Origin: an uncultured Alphaproteobacteria bacterium | GTDB taxonomy: Bacteria > Pseudomonadota > Alphaproteobacteria > HIMB59 > GCA-002718135 | Length of the DNA stretch: 64,000 nucleotides | Assembly (NCBI GenBank): GCA_902561355.1 | Contig: CACEPG010000003.1 | Span: 1 to 64,000 of the forward strand | Direction of reading: 5' to 3' | In this document: positions 25,007 through 35,726 of the stretch, one piece after another | Layout of the letters: the number at the start of each line of letters is the position of its first letter | Numbering within the stretch: position 1 is the stretch's first letter | Notes under the pieces: model-generated | What the model was told of the DNA's origin: nothing | What the model saw: only the letters and a program-made list of their open reading frames with translations | The model's database searches: none | Made by a program: the position numbers and the translations under genes

Positions 25007-27238
25007 TTGGATAACAAAAAAGATAATAAAAAAAAACCTTTGAAGCTTTCTTCTTCAGGAAGATTACAAATTAGAAAAAATTTAGGACCTGCAGGAGAAA
25101 ATTCAAGATCACAAGGTAATAAAAAAACTATTCAAATAGTTTTTAGGAATAAAAATAACCAACAAAAAAGTTCTTCAACTGCTAAATCAAATTTTAGAGG
25201 ATCTTCTTCTTTTAGATCTCCAACTCCGCAAGCAGGAACCAATTTCAGTCCATTAAATAAAAACAAATCTTTTGAGAATAAAAATAAAAAAACTTCAGAA
25301 ATTAAAAAAAATCAACCTAAAAAATCAACATTAAAACCAAATCAAGATGATTTTAGTAAAACTGACGCAAAAAAAATATTAGAACAGGAAGAACAGGAAT
25401 ACGATAGATTTCCAAGTTTAGCTAAATTGAAGCGAGCTAGAGAAAAAGAAAAATTACAATCTCAAGATAAAGATGATGAAGTAAAAATATCTAGAGAAGT
25501 ATCAATACCTGAAATAATAACAGTTCAAGATCTTGCTAACAGAATGGCTGAAAAAACAGCGGATGTTGTTAAAACACTTATGAAGATAGGAGTTATGGCA
25601 AATGCAACCCAATCACTAGAAGCAGACACTGCTGAATTGGTAGTTCAAGAATTAGGACATAAAGCAACTAGAGTTAAAGAAGATGATATATTAAAAGAAA
25701 TTGAAGATTATCAAGATTCAGAGGATTCTCTAAAGACTCGCGCCCCAGTTGTAACTATTATGGGTCATGTAGATCATGGCAAAACTAGTATTCTAGATGC
25801 ATTTAGAAGTTCTAATGTTGTTAGTGGAGAATCTGGTGGTATTACTCAACATATTGGAGCATATCAAATAAACAATAATGAAAAAAAAATAACTTTTATT
25901 GATACTCCTGGCCATGCTGCTTTTTCTAATATGAGAGCAAGGGGAGCAAAAACTACTGATATAATTATATTAGTAGTTGCTGCAGATGATAGTTTAAAAC
26001 CACAAACTGTTGAGTCTATTGCACATGCAAAGGCTGCAAAAGTACCAATAATTGTAGCTATAAATAAAATTGATTTACCAGCAGCTGATCCTGATAAAGT
26101 TAGAAATGATTTGTTATCTCAAGAAATTATTGTTGAAAAATTGAGTGGAGAAGTTTTAGATGTCGAAGTATCAGCAACTAAAAAGACAAATCTAGATAAA
26201 TTAGAAGAAGCAATTCATTTGCAAGCTGATATTTTAAATTTAAAAGCTAATCCAAATAGATCAGCAAGAGGATCTATAATTGAATCAAAACTTGAAAAAG
26301 GAAGAGGTTCTGTTGCAACTGTGTTAGTTCAAAAAGGTACTTTAAAAGTTAGTGATATTTTTGTATCTGGTTCAGAATGGGGAAAAGTTAAGGCTTTAAT
26401 AAATGATCAGGGGGAAACTATCAAAGAAGCAACACCTTCAATGCCTGTAGAAGTTCTAGGTTTTGATTCTAATCCACTCGCAGGTGATGATTTTGTTGTA
26501 GTCGAATCAGAGGCAGTAGCTAGAAAAATTGCAGAATATAGATTTAATAAACTTCAAATTCAAAAAAACAAAGTCATAAAAACAAATGTTGAAGAAATGT
26601 TTCAAGAAATTAATGAAGGAAAAATAACTGCTTTGCCTATTATAATTAAGGCCGATGTTCAAGGTTCAGCTGAAGCGATTGAAAATTCAGTAATACAATT
26701 GTCAACAGAAGAAGTAAAAGTAACTGTTATTCATAAAGGTGTTGGAGCAATAACTGAGAGTGATGTAGCTTTGGCTAACTCAGGCAAGGGCTTTATTGTT
26801 GGTTTCAACGTTAGAGCTTTGCCACATGCAAGGGATGCTGCAAAAAGAGATGGCGTCGATATGAAATATTATTCGATAATATATGAACTAATAGACGATA
26901 TTAAAAATTTATTATCTGGGTTATTAAAACCTGATATTTCTGAAAAAATAACAGGAAATGTAGAAATAAGGGAAGTATTTAGTATATCAAAAATTGGAAA
27001 TATTGCAGGATGTATGGTTAAAGAAGGTGTAATTAGTAGAAAATCAAAGATAAGATTAATTCGTGACAATGTTGTAATTCATACAGGCTTAATTTCAAGT
27101 TTAAAAAGATTTAAAGAAGAAGTCAGTGAAGTTAAAAATGGTTTTGAATGTGGGGTAATGTTAGAAAATTATTCCGATATAAAAATAGGTGATATTTTAG
27201 AAACTTTTGAAGAAATAAAAACAAATAGAGAACTATAA
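25007..27238 (+). CDS. infB: translation initiation factor IF-2
   Basis: A 743-residue GTPase. A low-complexity, basic and Asn/Ser-rich N-terminal region (1-140) is followed by an IF2_N domain (VQDLANRMAEKTADVVKTL), the G domain (GHVDHGKTS, DTPGHAAF, NKID) and the C-terminal initiator-tRNA-binding domains. It delivers fMet-tRNA to the 30S subunit. The start is TTG at 25007, with AAGGA (24996-25000) six bases upstream. The ylxR gene that usually sits between nusA and infB is absent: the gap is 15 bases. Confidence 0.96.
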   Translation: MDNKKDNKKKPLKLSSSGRLQIRKNLGPAGENSRSQGNKKTIQIVFRNKNNQQKSSSTAKSNFRGSSSFRSPTPQAGTNFSPLNKNKSFENKNKKTSEIKKNQPKKSTLKPNQDDFSKTDAKKILEQEEQEYDRFPSLAKLKRAREKEKLQSQDKDDEVKISREVSIPEIITVQDLANRMAEKTADVVKTLMKIGVMANATQSLEADTAELVVQELGHKATRVKEDDILKEIEDYQDSEDSLKTRAPVVTIMGHVDHGKTSILDAFRSSNVVSGESGGITQHIGAYQINNNEKKITFIDTPGHAAFSNMRARGAKTTDIIILVVAADDSLKPQTVESIAHAKAAKVPIIVAINKIDLPAADPDKVRNDLLSQEIIVEKLSGEVLDVEVSATKKTNLDKLEEAIHLQADILNLKANPNRSARGSIIESKLEKGRGSVATVLVQKGTLKVSDIFVSGSEWGKVKALINDQGETIKEATPSMPVEVLGFDSNPLAGDDFVVVESEAVARKIAEYRFNKLQIQKNKVIKTNVEEMFQEINEGKITALPIIIKADVQGSAEAIENSVIQLSTEEVKVTVIHKGVGAITESDVALANSGKGFIVGFNVRALPHARDAAKRDGVDMKYYSIIYELIDDIKNLLSGLLKPDISEKITGNVEIREVFSISKIGNIAGCMVKEGVISRKSKIRLIRDNVVIHTGLISSLKRFKEEVSEVKNGFECGVMLENYSDIKIGDILETFEEIKTNREL

Positions 27239-27244
27239 AAAAAA

Positions 27245-27625
27245 ATGAATATCCAAATGTCTTCACAAAGACAGATAAGATATAGTGAATTAATAAGGTC
27301 TCTTATTAGTGAGTGTTTACTTAGAGAAGATTTTTATAATCCCAATTTTGAAATTTCTTCAGTTACTATATCTTTTGTAAAAATGAGTAAAGATCTAAGA
27401 TTTGCAAATGTTTATCTTATGCCATTAGGAGGAAAAGATAAGGATTTTATTTTAGATAATATGAATAAAAAAAAATATATTTTCCAAAAATATTTATCAG
27501 AAGCTAAATTACAATCTAAATTTACTCCAAAAATAAATTTTTTTATAGATGATACTTTTGATGAAGCTGAAAAAATAAAAAAACTTCTTTTAAATAAAAA
27601 AGTTTCAAGAGATTTAAATGAATAA
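27245..27625 (+). CDS. rbfA: ribosome-binding factor A
   Basis: A 126-residue KH-like protein (SQRQIRYSELIRSLISECL, then VSFVKMSKDLRFANVYLMP). It assists 30S maturation by binding near the 5' end of 16S rRNA. It is six bases after infB and overlaps truB by 8 bases, the standard position. The start may alternatively be the ATG a few codons later, giving MSSQRQ. Confidence 0.93.
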   Translation: MNIQMSSQRQIRYSELIRSLISECLLREDFYNPNFEISSVTISFVKMSKDLRFANVYLMPLGGKDKDFILDNMNKKKYIFQKYLSEAKLQSKFTPKINFFIDDTFDEAEKIKKLLLNKKVSRDLNE

Positions 27626-28529
27626 AAAAGACCAAGGTTGGTTAAATTTATATAAACCAAAAAATATTAGTTCTTTCTTGGCTTTAAAAAAAATTAAAAA
27701 TAAATTTAATATTCCAAAAATAGGTCATGCAGGAACTTTAGATCCTTTAGCTGAAGGCGTTCTCCCAATAGCTTTGGGCAAAACAACTAAGCTAATACCT
27801 TTTGTTAATTTTAATTTAAAAAATTATATATTTACTATTAAATGGGGAGAGCAAACAAGCACTGATGATATTGAAGGTAACATTATAAATAAATCTAGTA
27901 AAGTTCCTAATGATATTGAGATAAAACAATCGTTCAAAAATTTTTTAGGTTTTATTGAACAGGTTCCGCCAAATGCTTCAGCAGTCAAATTTAATGGGGA
28001 AAGAGCATATAAACTTTTAAGAAGTAAAAAAAAATTCGATCTTAAGTCAAAAAAAGTTTTTTTAAAAAGTATAAAAATTTTAAAAAAATCATCTGAAAGT
28101 CATACTACGTTTAAAATCGAATGTGGGAAAGGGTTCTACGTACGAAGTCTAGCTAGAGATTTAGCTCAGTCTTTAGGTACTTTTGGTCATATAACCTATC
28201 TTAATAGAACAAAAGTGGGTTTTTTTTCCAATAAAACTGCAATTTTACTGGACGAGTTGTTAAAAATAGGACAAACGGACTTCGAATTTAATTGTATCCA
28301 TTCTTCAATGTCAATGCTGGACGACATCTTGGCTTACGAGATTGAAGAAAAGAAAGATTTTGAAGATCTTGCTTTTGGTAAGTCAATTAGAATAGATAAA
28401 AAAAAATTGATTAAACCACCTTTAAATTTGGATAAAAAAAATACGGTTTTTTTATCAAAGAAAGGAAATATCATTTCTTTTGGCAAATTAAATGGAGATT
28501 TGTTTAAACCAAATAAAATCTTAATATAG
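27618..28529 (+). CDS. truB: tRNA pseudouridine-55 synthase
   Basis: A 303-residue pseudouridine synthase. Motif II GHAGTLDPLAEGVLPIALGK holds the catalytic aspartate; FEIEC-like FKIECGKGFYVRSLARDLA is motif III. It makes pseudouridine 55 in the T loop of tRNAs. It overlaps rbfA and precedes rpsO, as in most Proteobacteria. The C-terminal domain after about residue 245 is diverged but of usual length. Confidence 0.95.
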   Translation: MNKKDQGWLNLYKPKNISSFLALKKIKNKFNIPKIGHAGTLDPLAEGVLPIALGKTTKLIPFVNFNLKNYIFTIKWGEQTSTDDIEGNIINKSSKVPNDIEIKQSFKNFLGFIEQVPPNASAVKFNGERAYKLLRSKKKFDLKSKKVFLKSIKILKKSSESHTTFKIECGKGFYVRSLARDLAQSLGTFGHITYLNRTKVGFFSNKTAILLDELLKIGQTDFEFNCIHSSMSMLDDILAYEIEEKKDFEDLAFGKSIRIDKKKLIKPPLNLDKKNTVFLSKKGNIISFGKLNGDLFKPNKILI

Positions 28530-28537
28530 GAGCAATG

Positions 28538-28807
28538 ATGTCGATAAAAAAAGAAACAAAAAAAGAATTAATTAACAAGTTTTCATTAACTGAAAATGAT
28601 ACTGGTTCTGCGGAAGTGCAGATTGCAATTATCAGTGAAAGAATTAACAATTTAATAGAACATTTTAAAACTCATAAGCATGATAATCATTCTAAAAGAG
28701 GTTTAGTGGCTTTAGTAAATAATAGAAAAAAATTGTTAAGCTATGTTTCACGAAAAGATAACAAAAGGTATAAAGAATTAATTAAAGAACTTAATATAAG
28801 AGGTTAG
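28538..28807 (+). CDS. rpsO: 30S ribosomal protein S15
   Basis: Exactly 89 residues from the ATG at 28538, the usual S15 length, beginning [17 protein letters not shown] and containing [15 protein letters not shown] and [20 protein letters not shown]. An ATG three bases upstream is also in frame, but the Shine-Dalgarno AGGAG (28528-28532) is better spaced for 28538. It binds the central domain of 16S rRNA. The next gene is pnp, as in E. coli and most relatives. Confidence 0.97.
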   Translation: MSIKKETKKELINKFSLTENDTGSAEVQIAIISERINNLIEHFKTHKHDNHSKRGLVALVNNRKKLLSYVSRKDNKRYKELIKELNIRG

Positions 28808-28832
28808 AAAAATAAATAGAAAAGAGAAAAGA

Positions 28833-30917
28833 ATGTTTGATGTTAAAAAAATAGAATTAGAATGGGCAGGAAAAAATTTAAAAATAGAGACAGGAAAAAT
28901 AGCAAGACAAGCTGATGCTTCAGTAATTGTTACATACGGGGGAACAACAGTTATGACGAATGTTGTAGCTGCAAAACAAGCAAAACCTGATATCGATTTT
29001 TTCCCTTTAACTGTGAATTATCAGGAAAAATTTTATTCAGTTGGGAAAATACCTGGAGGCTTTTTTAAAAGAGAAGCGAGACCAACAGAAAAAGAAACTT
29101 TAATATGTAGATTAATTGATAGACCAATTAGACCTTTATTTCATAAAGATTTCAAAAACGAAACTCAAATAACATGTACAGTGTTATCGCACGATTTATC
29201 AAATGACTCTGATATAGTGGCTTTGATTGCTTCAAGTGCTGCATTAACACTATCTGGACTTCCTTTCATAGGTCCATTAGGAGCAGCTAAAATAGGCTTA
29301 ATAGATAATGAATTTGTTTTAAATCCAACTATTGAACAAATTAAAAGTTCTAGTTTAGATTTAGTGGTTGCTGGAACAAGCAAAGGAGTATTAATGGTTG
29401 AATCAGAGGCTCATCAACTATCTGAAGAAAAAATGTTAGAAGCTGTTGTATTTGGTCAAGAGTCATATAAACCAGTGATAGATGCTATTATATCTTTAGC
29501 TAAGCAAGCAGCAAAAGATCCTTGGCTACTTCCAGAAAAAGATGAAGAAATAAGTAAGTTGCCTGAGAATATTGGTAAAGATTATAAAGAAGAATTCAAG
29601 AAAGCTTATAATATTCAAGAAAAACAAAATAGATCTGAAAAACTCAATGTTTTACGTTCTGAAATCGAAGAGAAATTCGTTTCAGAAAATTTATCTTCAG
29701 TTGTTGTTGCAGATGCAGTTAAATCTATTGAGAAAGATATAGTTAGAGGAGAACTATTAAATACAGGAAATCGAATAGATGGAAGAGATACAAAAACTGT
29801 TAGACCAATTATTTGTGAAACGAGTATCCTCGAAAGAACTCATGGATCTGCTTTATTTACTAGGGGAGAAACTCAAGCATTAGTAGTTACAACCTTAGGA
29901 ACAGGTTCAGATGAACAGCGGATTGATGCCATTGAAGGCGAATATAAAGAAAATTTTATGTTGCATTATAATTTTCCTCAATATTCTGTTGGTGAAGTTG
30001 GTAGAGCGGGATCAACTAGTAGAAGAGAAATTGGTCATGGAAAACTTGCTTGGAGAGCTATTCACCCTATGTTACCATCACCCGAACAGTTTCCATACAC
30101 ATATAGAGTTGTTTCAGAAATCACTGAATCAAATGGATCCAGTTCTATGGCAACTGTCTGTGGTACATCTATGTCATTAATGGATGCTGGAGTTCCTCTA
30201 GAAAAACCAATAGCAGGAATAGCAATGGGATTAATTAAAGATGGAGATAAATATGTCGTACTTTCTGATATATTAGGTGATGAAGATCATTTAGGGGATA
30301 TGGATTTTAAAGTAGCAGGTACTAAAGATGGCATTACTTCACTGCAAATGGATATTAAAATCACAAGTATAACATCACAAATTATGAAAGAAGCTTTATC
30401 TCAAGCCAAAGAAGGTAGACTTCATATTTTAGAAGAAATGGCAAAAGCAATTTCCAAACCAAAAGAATCAATATCAAATTATGCTCCAACAATTACTACT
30501 ATACAAGTACACAAAGATAAGATCAGGGAAGTAATAGGAAAAGGTGGAGCAGTAATTAGAGAGATCACTGAAAAAACTGGAGCAAAAATAGAGATAGATG
30601 ACAATGGTCTAGTAAGTATTGCTGCTGTAAACTCTGAGTCAGGTCAAGCGGCTATTGATTGGATTAATGGAATTGTTGAAGAACCTGAAATAGGTAAAAC
30701 ATATGAGGGAAAGGTTGTAAAATTAATGGATTTTGGTGCATTTGTTAACTTTATGGGCTCAAGAGATGGTTTGGTTCATATAAGTCAACTCAAAAACGAA
30801 AGAGTTGAAAAAGTTAGTGATGTAGTAAATGAAGGAGATGTTGTTAAGGTAAAGGTTTTAGATATTGACTCTAGAGGGAAAGTTAAACTTTCAATTAAAG
30901 AAGTTGAATCAGAATAA
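28833..30917 (+). CDS. pnp: polyribonucleotide nucleotidyltransferase
   Basis: A 694-residue phosphorolytic 3'-5' exoribonuclease. Two RNase PH-like cores (N-terminal, and second core around [19 protein letters not shown]) are followed by a KH domain ([15 protein letters not shown]) and an S1 domain ([20 protein letters not shown]). It degrades mRNA and is a degradosome component in many bacteria. It is co-directional with rpsO, 25 bases downstream, with a GAGAAAAGA ribosome site. Length is normal. Confidence 0.97.
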   Translation: MFDVKKIELEWAGKNLKIETGKIARQADASVIVTYGGTTVMTNVVAAKQAKPDIDFFPLTVNYQEKFYSVGKIPGGFFKREARPTEKETLICRLIDRPIRPLFHKDFKNETQITCTVLSHDLSNDSDIVALIASSAALTLSGLPFIGPLGAAKIGLIDNEFVLNPTIEQIKSSSLDLVVAGTSKGVLMVESEAHQLSEEKMLEAVVFGQESYKPVIDAIISLAKQAAKDPWLLPEKDEEISKLPENIGKDYKEEFKKAYNIQEKQNRSEKLNVLRSEIEEKFVSENLSSVVVADAVKSIEKDIVRGELLNTGNRIDGRDTKTVRPIICETSILERTHGSALFTRGETQALVVTTLGTGSDEQRIDAIEGEYKENFMLHYNFPQYSVGEVGRAGSTSRREIGHGKLAWRAIHPMLPSPEQFPYTYRVVSEITESNGSSSMATVCGTSMSLMDAGVPLEKPIAGIAMGLIKDGDKYVVLSDILGDEDHLGDMDFKVAGTKDGITSLQMDIKITSITSQIMKEALSQAKEGRLHILEEMAKAISKPKESISNYAPTITTIQVHKDKIREVIGKGGAVIREITEKTGAKIEIDDNGLVSIAAVNSESGQAAIDWINGIVEEPEIGKTYEGKVVKLMDFGAFVNFMGSRDGLVHISQLKNERVEKVSDVVNEGDVVKVKVLDIDSRGKVKLSIKEVESE

Positions 30918-31656
30918 TTGGAAAAATCTAAACAATATTGTTGGACACAGAGGTGTAAAAGATCTAGCGCCAGAAAATACCTTAGACTCAATATTAAATG
31001 CATTTGATTTGGGGTTAAATTGGGTAGAGATTGATGTAAAAGTAAGTAAGGATTGTATTCCTTTTTTACTTCATGATGATACATTCAACAGAACCACTAA
31101 TGGAAAAGGTTTAGCTAATCATAAAAATTATTTAGATATTAAAAAATTAGATGCAGGAATTTTTTTTTATAATAAGCCAACAAAAATATATCCACCTACA
31201 CTCAAAGAAGTATTGGAGTTAGTAAAAAATAAAAAAAAATCTCTTAATATTGAATTAAAACCAAATAATGGATTTGAAAAAATTAATGTTGAAAAAATTT
31301 TACAGGTTATGGAAGATTTTTCTGATGTTGAAGTTTATTATTCTAGTTTTGATTTAGATTCTTGTATTTTAGTAAAAAAAAAATTGCCAAATTGTAGCTG
31401 CAGTTTTTTAGTTAATGATTTTGAAAAATTTAAAATTCAAGATGTAATTGATATATGTTTAAAATTTAATTTTTTTCTTTGTGGTACTAATATTAAAAAT
31501 ATTACTAAAGATGTTATTGATGTTTTTTCTAAAAATAAAATATTTATAAGTGTTTATTCAGAAAAAAATATTAATGTTACAGAGGCTATAAATTTATGGA
31601 ACATAGGAATAAAAACTATTTTTAGTGATGATCCAACAGAACTTTTAAAAATTTAA
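30904..31656 (+). CDS. glycerophosphodiester phosphodiesterase
   Basis: A 250-residue GDPD-family TIM-barrel protein. The N-terminal active-site motif is [22 protein letters not shown], followed by [30 protein letters not shown], which contains the ExD metal pair and the second catalytic histidine. It hydrolyses glycerophosphodiesters to glycerol-3-phosphate plus an alcohol. It has no signal peptide, so it is cytoplasmic. I start at the TTG 30904, which overlaps pnp by 14 bases; a TTG at 30865 is also in frame and the true start is uncertain. It ends base-to-base against the convergent fabI. Confidence 0.85.
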   Translation: MNQNNWKNLNNIVGHRGVKDLAPENTLDSILNAFDLGLNWVEIDVKVSKDCIPFLLHDDTFNRTTNGKGLANHKNYLDIKKLDAGIFFYNKPTKIYPPTLKEVLELVKNKKKSLNIELKPNNGFEKINVEKILQVMEDFSDVEVYYSSFDLDSCILVKKKLPNCSCSFLVNDFEKFKIQDVIDICLKFNFFLCGTNIKNITKDVIDVFSKNKIFISVYSEKNINVTEAINLWNIGIKTIFSDDPTELLKI

Positions 31657-32430
31657 CTATTTTATCTTAGGCATTCCAACAATATTAAAACCACAGTCAA
31701 CATAATGTATTTCTCCTGTAACTGCTGAAGATAAATCACTCACTAGATAAAGTGCTGAATTACCTAACTCTTCCAATAAAACATTTCTTTTTAAAGAAGA
31801 ATTTACTTCAGTAAACTTATAAACATCTCTTGCATTAGCAATAGCTGCACCAGCAATTGTGCGCATTGGACCTGCAGAAATTGCATTTACCCTAATATCT
31901 TGTGATCCTAAGTCTACACTAAGGTATTTTACGCTTGTTTCAAGGGCAGCCTTAGCTACACCCATTACATTATAATTTGGCATTACTTTTGAAGAGCCAT
32001 AAAAACTAAGTGTAATTAAACTCCCACCAGATTTCATAAAGGGTTGAGCTAATTTTGCTATTTTTGTAAAAGAGTAACAAGATACATTTAAACTGTTGAT
32101 AAAGTTTTGTTTTGTTGTTTCAATATATCTTCCATTCAATTCATTTTTGTCCGAAAAAGCTACAGCATGAATAATAAAATCAATATTATCCCATTTGGAA
32201 GTTATTTGCTTAATTGTATTTTCTAATGAACCTTCTTTATTAAAATCACATTCTAATAATAAATTTGAATTTAATTTTTTTGCTAGAGGTTCTACTCTTT
32301 TTAAAAGACTTTCACTTTGATATGTTATAGCTAATTCTGCTCCATTTTCATTTAATTTTTTTGCAATTCCCCAAGCAATTGAATGATCATTTGCTATACC
32401 AAAAACTATACCTTTTTTATTTTTAAGCAT
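31657..32430 (-). CDS. fabI: enoyl-ACP reductase (NADH), FabI
   Basis: A 257-residue short-chain dehydrogenase-like enzyme. [20 protein letters not shown] is the FabI form of the nucleotide-binding loop and the Y-x6-K active site lies in [11 protein letters not shown]. It completes each elongation round of fatty acid synthesis. It starts inside the end of fabB (8-base overlap), making fabA-fabB-fabI one operon, as in many Alphaproteobacteria. Confidence 0.95.
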   Translation of the reverse strand: MLKNKKGIVFGIANDHSIAWGIAKKLNENGAELAITYQSESLLKRVEPLAKKLNSNLLLECDFNKEGSLENTIKQITSKWDNIDFIIHAVAFSDKNELNGRYIETTKQNFINSLNVSCYSFTKIAKLAQPFMKSGGSLITLSFYGSSKVMPNYNVMGVAKAALETSVKYLSVDLGSQDIRVNAISAGPMRTIAGAAIANARDVYKFTEVNSSLKRNVLLEELGNSALYLVSDLSSAVTGEIHYVDCGFNIVGMPKIK

Positions 32431-33640
32431 TGTATTTTGAAAAAATTAAAGTTGCATTAGTGCCGCCAAAACCAAAGCTATTTGACATAACACTATTTAT
32501 TTCCTTAGTTTCTTGAGATTCAAAAAGTATATTAAAATTCTTGGCTTTTTCATCTATTTCATAAATATTAGCTGATCCACTAATAAAATCATTATTCATC
32601 ATTAATAAACAATAAATTGCTTCATGTACTCCAGTGGCACCAAGTGAATGTCCAGTAAGTGATTTTGTAGAGCTAATTTTAGGCATGTTATCTTTGAAAA
32701 CATTTTTTATTGCTTCTAACTCTTTTATATCTCCAATTGGAGTACTTGTTCCATGTGAATTTATATAATCAATTTTACCTTTTATGTTTTTTAAAGCTTG
32801 TAACATACATCTTTCAGCTCCTTCACCTGAGGGTTGAACCATATCAAATCCATCTGAAGTTGCTCCGTAACCTGTGATTTCAGCATAAATTTTTGCACCT
32901 CGCGCTTTTGCATGTTCTAACTCTTCAAGTACTAATGTTCCTCCACCACCAGCGATAACAAATCCGTCCCTATTTGAATCATAAGCTCTTGAAGCAGTAC
33001 TCGGGGTTTCGTTATATTTTGATGATAAAGCACCCATTGCATCAAATAATATTGATAAAGTCCAATGTAATTCTTCACCACCCCCAGCAAAAATTATATT
33101 TTGTTTTCCCATTTGAATTAATTCATATGCATTGCCTATACAATGTGAGCTAGTTGAACATGCAGATGTTATAGAATAGTTTACTCCTTTAATTTTAAAT
33201 GGTGTCGCTAAAGTAGCCGAGTTAGTACTAGACATACTTCTTGGAACCATGAAGGGGCCAACTTTTTTTGATCCCTTTTCTTTCCCAATTTGAGATGATT
33301 GAAAAAGATTTTGGGTAGAGGGGCCTCCAGAACCTGCAATTATACCTGTCATTTCATTTGAAACATCTTTATCAACAAGTCCTGAATCCTTTATAGCATC
33401 TTTCATAGCTATATAATTGAAAGCAGCTCCGTCTCCCATAAAACGTATTAATCTTCGATCAATTTGATCCTCTAAGTTAATATTTGGTTTTCCATGAACA
33501 AGACTTCTAAATGAAAATTCTTCATATTCAGGAGCGCTTGTAATTCCTGAATTTAAATTTTTCAAATTTTCAGCTACTGTTTTTTTATCATTTCCAATGC
33601 AAGATACAATTCCCAATCCAGTAACAACAACTCTTTTCAT
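32423..33640 (-). CDS. fabB: beta-ketoacyl-ACP synthase I
   Basis: A 405-residue condensing enzyme with the Cys-His-His triad: cysteine in [14 protein letters not shown], histidines in [13 protein letters not shown] and [13 protein letters not shown]. With FabA it elongates cis-unsaturated acyl chains, so this pair provides unsaturated fatty acids without oxygen. It lies 5 bases after fabA and overlaps fabI. Confidence 0.95.
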   Translation of the reverse strand: MKRVVVTGLGIVSCIGNDKKTVAENLKNLNSGITSAPEYEEFSFRSLVHGKPNINLEDQIDRRLIRFMGDGAAFNYIAMKDAIKDSGLVDKDVSNEMTGIIAGSGGPSTQNLFQSSQIGKEKGSKKVGPFMVPRSMSSTNSATLATPFKIKGVNYSITSACSTSSHCIGNAYELIQMGKQNIIFAGGGEELHWTLSILFDAMGALSSKYNETPSTASRAYDSNRDGFVIAGGGGTLVLEELEHAKARGAKIYAEITGYGATSDGFDMVQPSGEGAERCMLQALKNIKGKIDYINSHGTSTPIGDIKELEAIKNVFKDNMPKISSTKSLTGHSLGATGVHEAIYCLLMMNNDFISGSANIYEIDEKAKNFNILFESQETKEINSVMSNSFGFGGTNATLIFSKYNA

Positions 33641-33645
33641 TAAGA

Positions 33646-34152
33646 TTAATCTTTAATAGTAAAAAGACCAACTTTCATATCTTTTGCTTCATATATAGAT
33701 TCGCCATCAGCTTTAAGAATTCCATCCGCAATTCCTAAAATCAATTTTCTCAAAATCAATCTTTTTAAAGAGATATGATAAGTAACTTTTTTAACTGTTT
33801 GAAGAACTTGACCTGTAAATTTAACTTCACCAACACCAAGAGCCCTGCCTTTGCCGGGCTGACCTAGCCAGCCAAGATAAAACCCAACTAGTTGCCACAT
33901 AGCATCTAATCCTAAACAACCAGGCATAACAGGATCATTTTTAAAATGACAATCAAAAAACCATAAATTTGGTGTAATATCTAATTCAGCTATAATTTCA
34001 CCTTTTGAAAAACTTCCTCCATTTTCATTAATATTTATAATACGATCAAACATCAGCATTGGCGGTGAAGGTAATTGTGCATTACCTTTTCCAAACAATA
34101 TACCATTAGCACAATCAATAAGCTGCTCATATGAAAAAGAATTTGCTCTCAT
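33646..34152 (-). CDS. fabA: beta-hydroxydecanoyl-ACP dehydratase/isomerase
   Basis: A 168-residue hotdog-fold enzyme. The catalytic histidine is in [15 protein letters not shown] and the aspartate in [17 protein letters not shown], both in the FabA arrangement and not that of FabZ. It introduces the cis double bond at the C10 stage. It is first in the fabA-fabB-fabI operon. A GTAATGT-type upstream promoter was not evident in the 45 bases before it. Confidence 0.95.
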   Translation of the reverse strand: MRANSFSYEQLIDCANGILFGKGNAQLPSPPMLMFDRIININENGGSFSKGEIIAELDITPNLWFFDCHFKNDPVMPGCLGLDAMWQLVGFYLGWLGQPGKGRALGVGEVKFTGQVLQTVKKVTYHISLKRLILRKLILGIADGILKADGESIYEAKDMKVGLFTIKD

Positions 34153-34197
34153 AAATAAATTATAAAATTAATCTTTTAGTTTATTATTCAATGGAAG

Positions 34198-34944
34198 TTA
34201 ACCTTTATTTAACTGACATTCTTTATTATTTTTTACTTTGATTTTCTGTATTTCACCACTTATTGTATTGAAAAGTGTTAAAATATTATTTTCATCTTTA
34301 AAATTAAGAAGAGAATTAATAGTTTTTTGTGCAGTTAATAAACCTGCTATTCCAGCTGTAATACCTGAAATACCAACCGTTTCACATCGAGGTATTTCTA
34401 CATCATCTTTGTTGGGAAAAAGACAATTTAAACAAATGTGTTTATTTTTTTTATTTGGGAAAAAAGCAATTTGAATATCATGACCTACGGCAGACGTAAA
34501 TATAAAGCTAACTGAATTTTTAACACAATATTCATTTAATAATTTAGAAGTATGCCAATTATCTGTTGTATCAATTACTAATGATGAGTTTGACAACAAG
34601 TTTATATTTTCTTCATACAAATTTATTGAATAAGATTCAATATTGCTATGAGGATTGGTTTTTAATAACTTGGATTTAGAAATATCTGATTTTTTTTTAC
34701 CAATGTCTTCAATTGAATATAAGATTTGTCTGTTCAGATTGCTTTTTTCTATCTTATCACCATCAAATATTTTTAAATTTTTAATTCCTGACGAAATTAA
34801 ATATTGACTTAAAGGACATCCAATACCACCTAAACCTACAATCGCAATTTTAAGTTTATTAAGTTCAGATAGTATTTCTTCAGTAAATTCTTTTAAAATA
34901 AATTGTCTTGCAAACAATTCATACTCTAAATCATTATATTTCAT
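34198..34944 (-). CDS. MoeB/ThiF-family adenylyltransferase
   Basis: A 248-residue E1-like enzyme. The ATP loop is VGLGGIGCPLSQYLISSG, followed by FDGDKIEKSNLNRQILY and VIDTTDNW. It adenylates the C-terminal Gly-Gly of a sulfur-carrier protein (MoaD or ThiS type). The first zinc CxxC (CLNC) is present, but the second pair is reduced to one cysteine near the C-terminus (NKECQLNKG), so zinc binding may be altered. No moa, moe or thi gene lies beside it, so whether it serves molybdopterin or thiamine cannot be told. It lies between fabA and ubiE on the same strand. Confidence 0.82.
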   Translation of the reverse strand: MKYNDLEYELFARQFILKEFTEEILSELNKLKIAIVGLGGIGCPLSQYLISSGIKNLKIFDGDKIEKSNLNRQILYSIEDIGKKKSDISKSKLLKTNPHSNIESYSINLYEENINLLSNSSLVIDTTDNWHTSKLLNEYCVKNSVSFIFTSAVGHDIQIAFFPNKKNKHICLNCLFPNKDDVEIPRCETVGISGITAGIAGLLTAQKTINSLLNFKDENNILTLFNTISGEIQKIKVKNNKECQLNKG

Positions 34945-34992
34945 GGGATTTTGATAAAGAAATTGAGCCTGTGATAATAAATAATAATCTCA

Positions 34993-35721
34993 TTATAATT
35001 TATAACCTTTGTGAATAGTGACAATTCCATTAAATAAATTAATATAAGAAACGTTAATAAATCCTGCTTTAGTTAATTTTACCTTTAATTGATTTTGATT
35101 TGGAAAAAGATCAATGCTTTCATTTAAATAATTATAAGCAGCTTTATTATCAGCAACTAATTTACCAACCAAAGGTATAAAGTTCGCTTTGTATTTATTA
35201 TAAATTTTTGAAATAAAAAAAGATTTAGGTTTGCTAAATTCTAAACAAAAATATTTTCCTCCCGGTTTTAAAATACGAAAAGCCTCATTTAGTGATTTGT
35301 CTATATTGGAAATATTTCTTAAACAAAATGAAATTAAATATTTATCAAAACTATTATTTTCAAATTTTAAATTTTCAGCATTATTTATATGAAAATTTAC
35401 TTTTTTATTTTTTATTCTTTTTTCCCCAATGTTGATCATTTCATAATTTAAATCAACCACATCAATATCAATATTAATATTTTTTTTTAATAGTTCGATA
35501 ACTATATCACCAGAACCAGATCCAACATCTATTATTTTGTCATCTTTTAGAGGATCAACTAATTCGACAAATTTTTTTTTCCATAATCTATGAGCACCAA
35601 GGCTCATAATATCATTCATTAAATCATAATTCTTCGATACATCAGAAAATACTTTTTGAACTAACTCAGTCTTTTCTTTAGAAGTGACTTTAGTATAACC
35701 AAAATTAAATATTTTATTCAT
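34993..35721 (-). CDS. ubiE: ubiquinone/menaquinone C-methyltransferase UbiE
   Basis: A 242-residue class I methyltransferase. Family motifs NYDLMNDIMSLGAHRLWKKK near the N-terminus, DVGSGSGDIVIELL (SAM site) and FCLRNISNIDKSLNEAFRILKPGG are clear. It methylates the benzoquinone ring in ubiquinone synthesis. It is divergent from mutM with only 5 bases between start codons, a gene pairing common in Alphaproteobacteria. No ribosome binding site fits in that space outside mutM. Confidence 0.94.
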   Translation of the reverse strand: MNKIFNFGYTKVTSKEKTELVQKVFSDVSKNYDLMNDIMSLGAHRLWKKKFVELVDPLKDDKIIDVGSGSGDIVIELLKKNINIDIDVVDLNYEMINIGEKRIKNKKVNFHINNAENLKFENNSFDKYLISFCLRNISNIDKSLNEAFRILKPGGKYFCLEFSKPKSFFISKIYNKYKANFIPLVGKLVADNKAAYNYLNESIDLFPNQNQLKVKLTKAGFINVSYINLFNGIVTIHKGYKL

Positions 35722-35726
35722 AAATC

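Noticed and set aside
29911-30180. 89-codon alternative frame inside pnp
   Set aside because: It is fully contained in a conserved gene and is a compositional shadow.
30865-30903. Far upstream TTG start for the glycerophosphodiesterase
   Set aside because: It would overlap pnp by 53 bases and adds residues before the usual N-terminus; the TTG at 30904 is preferred though not proven.
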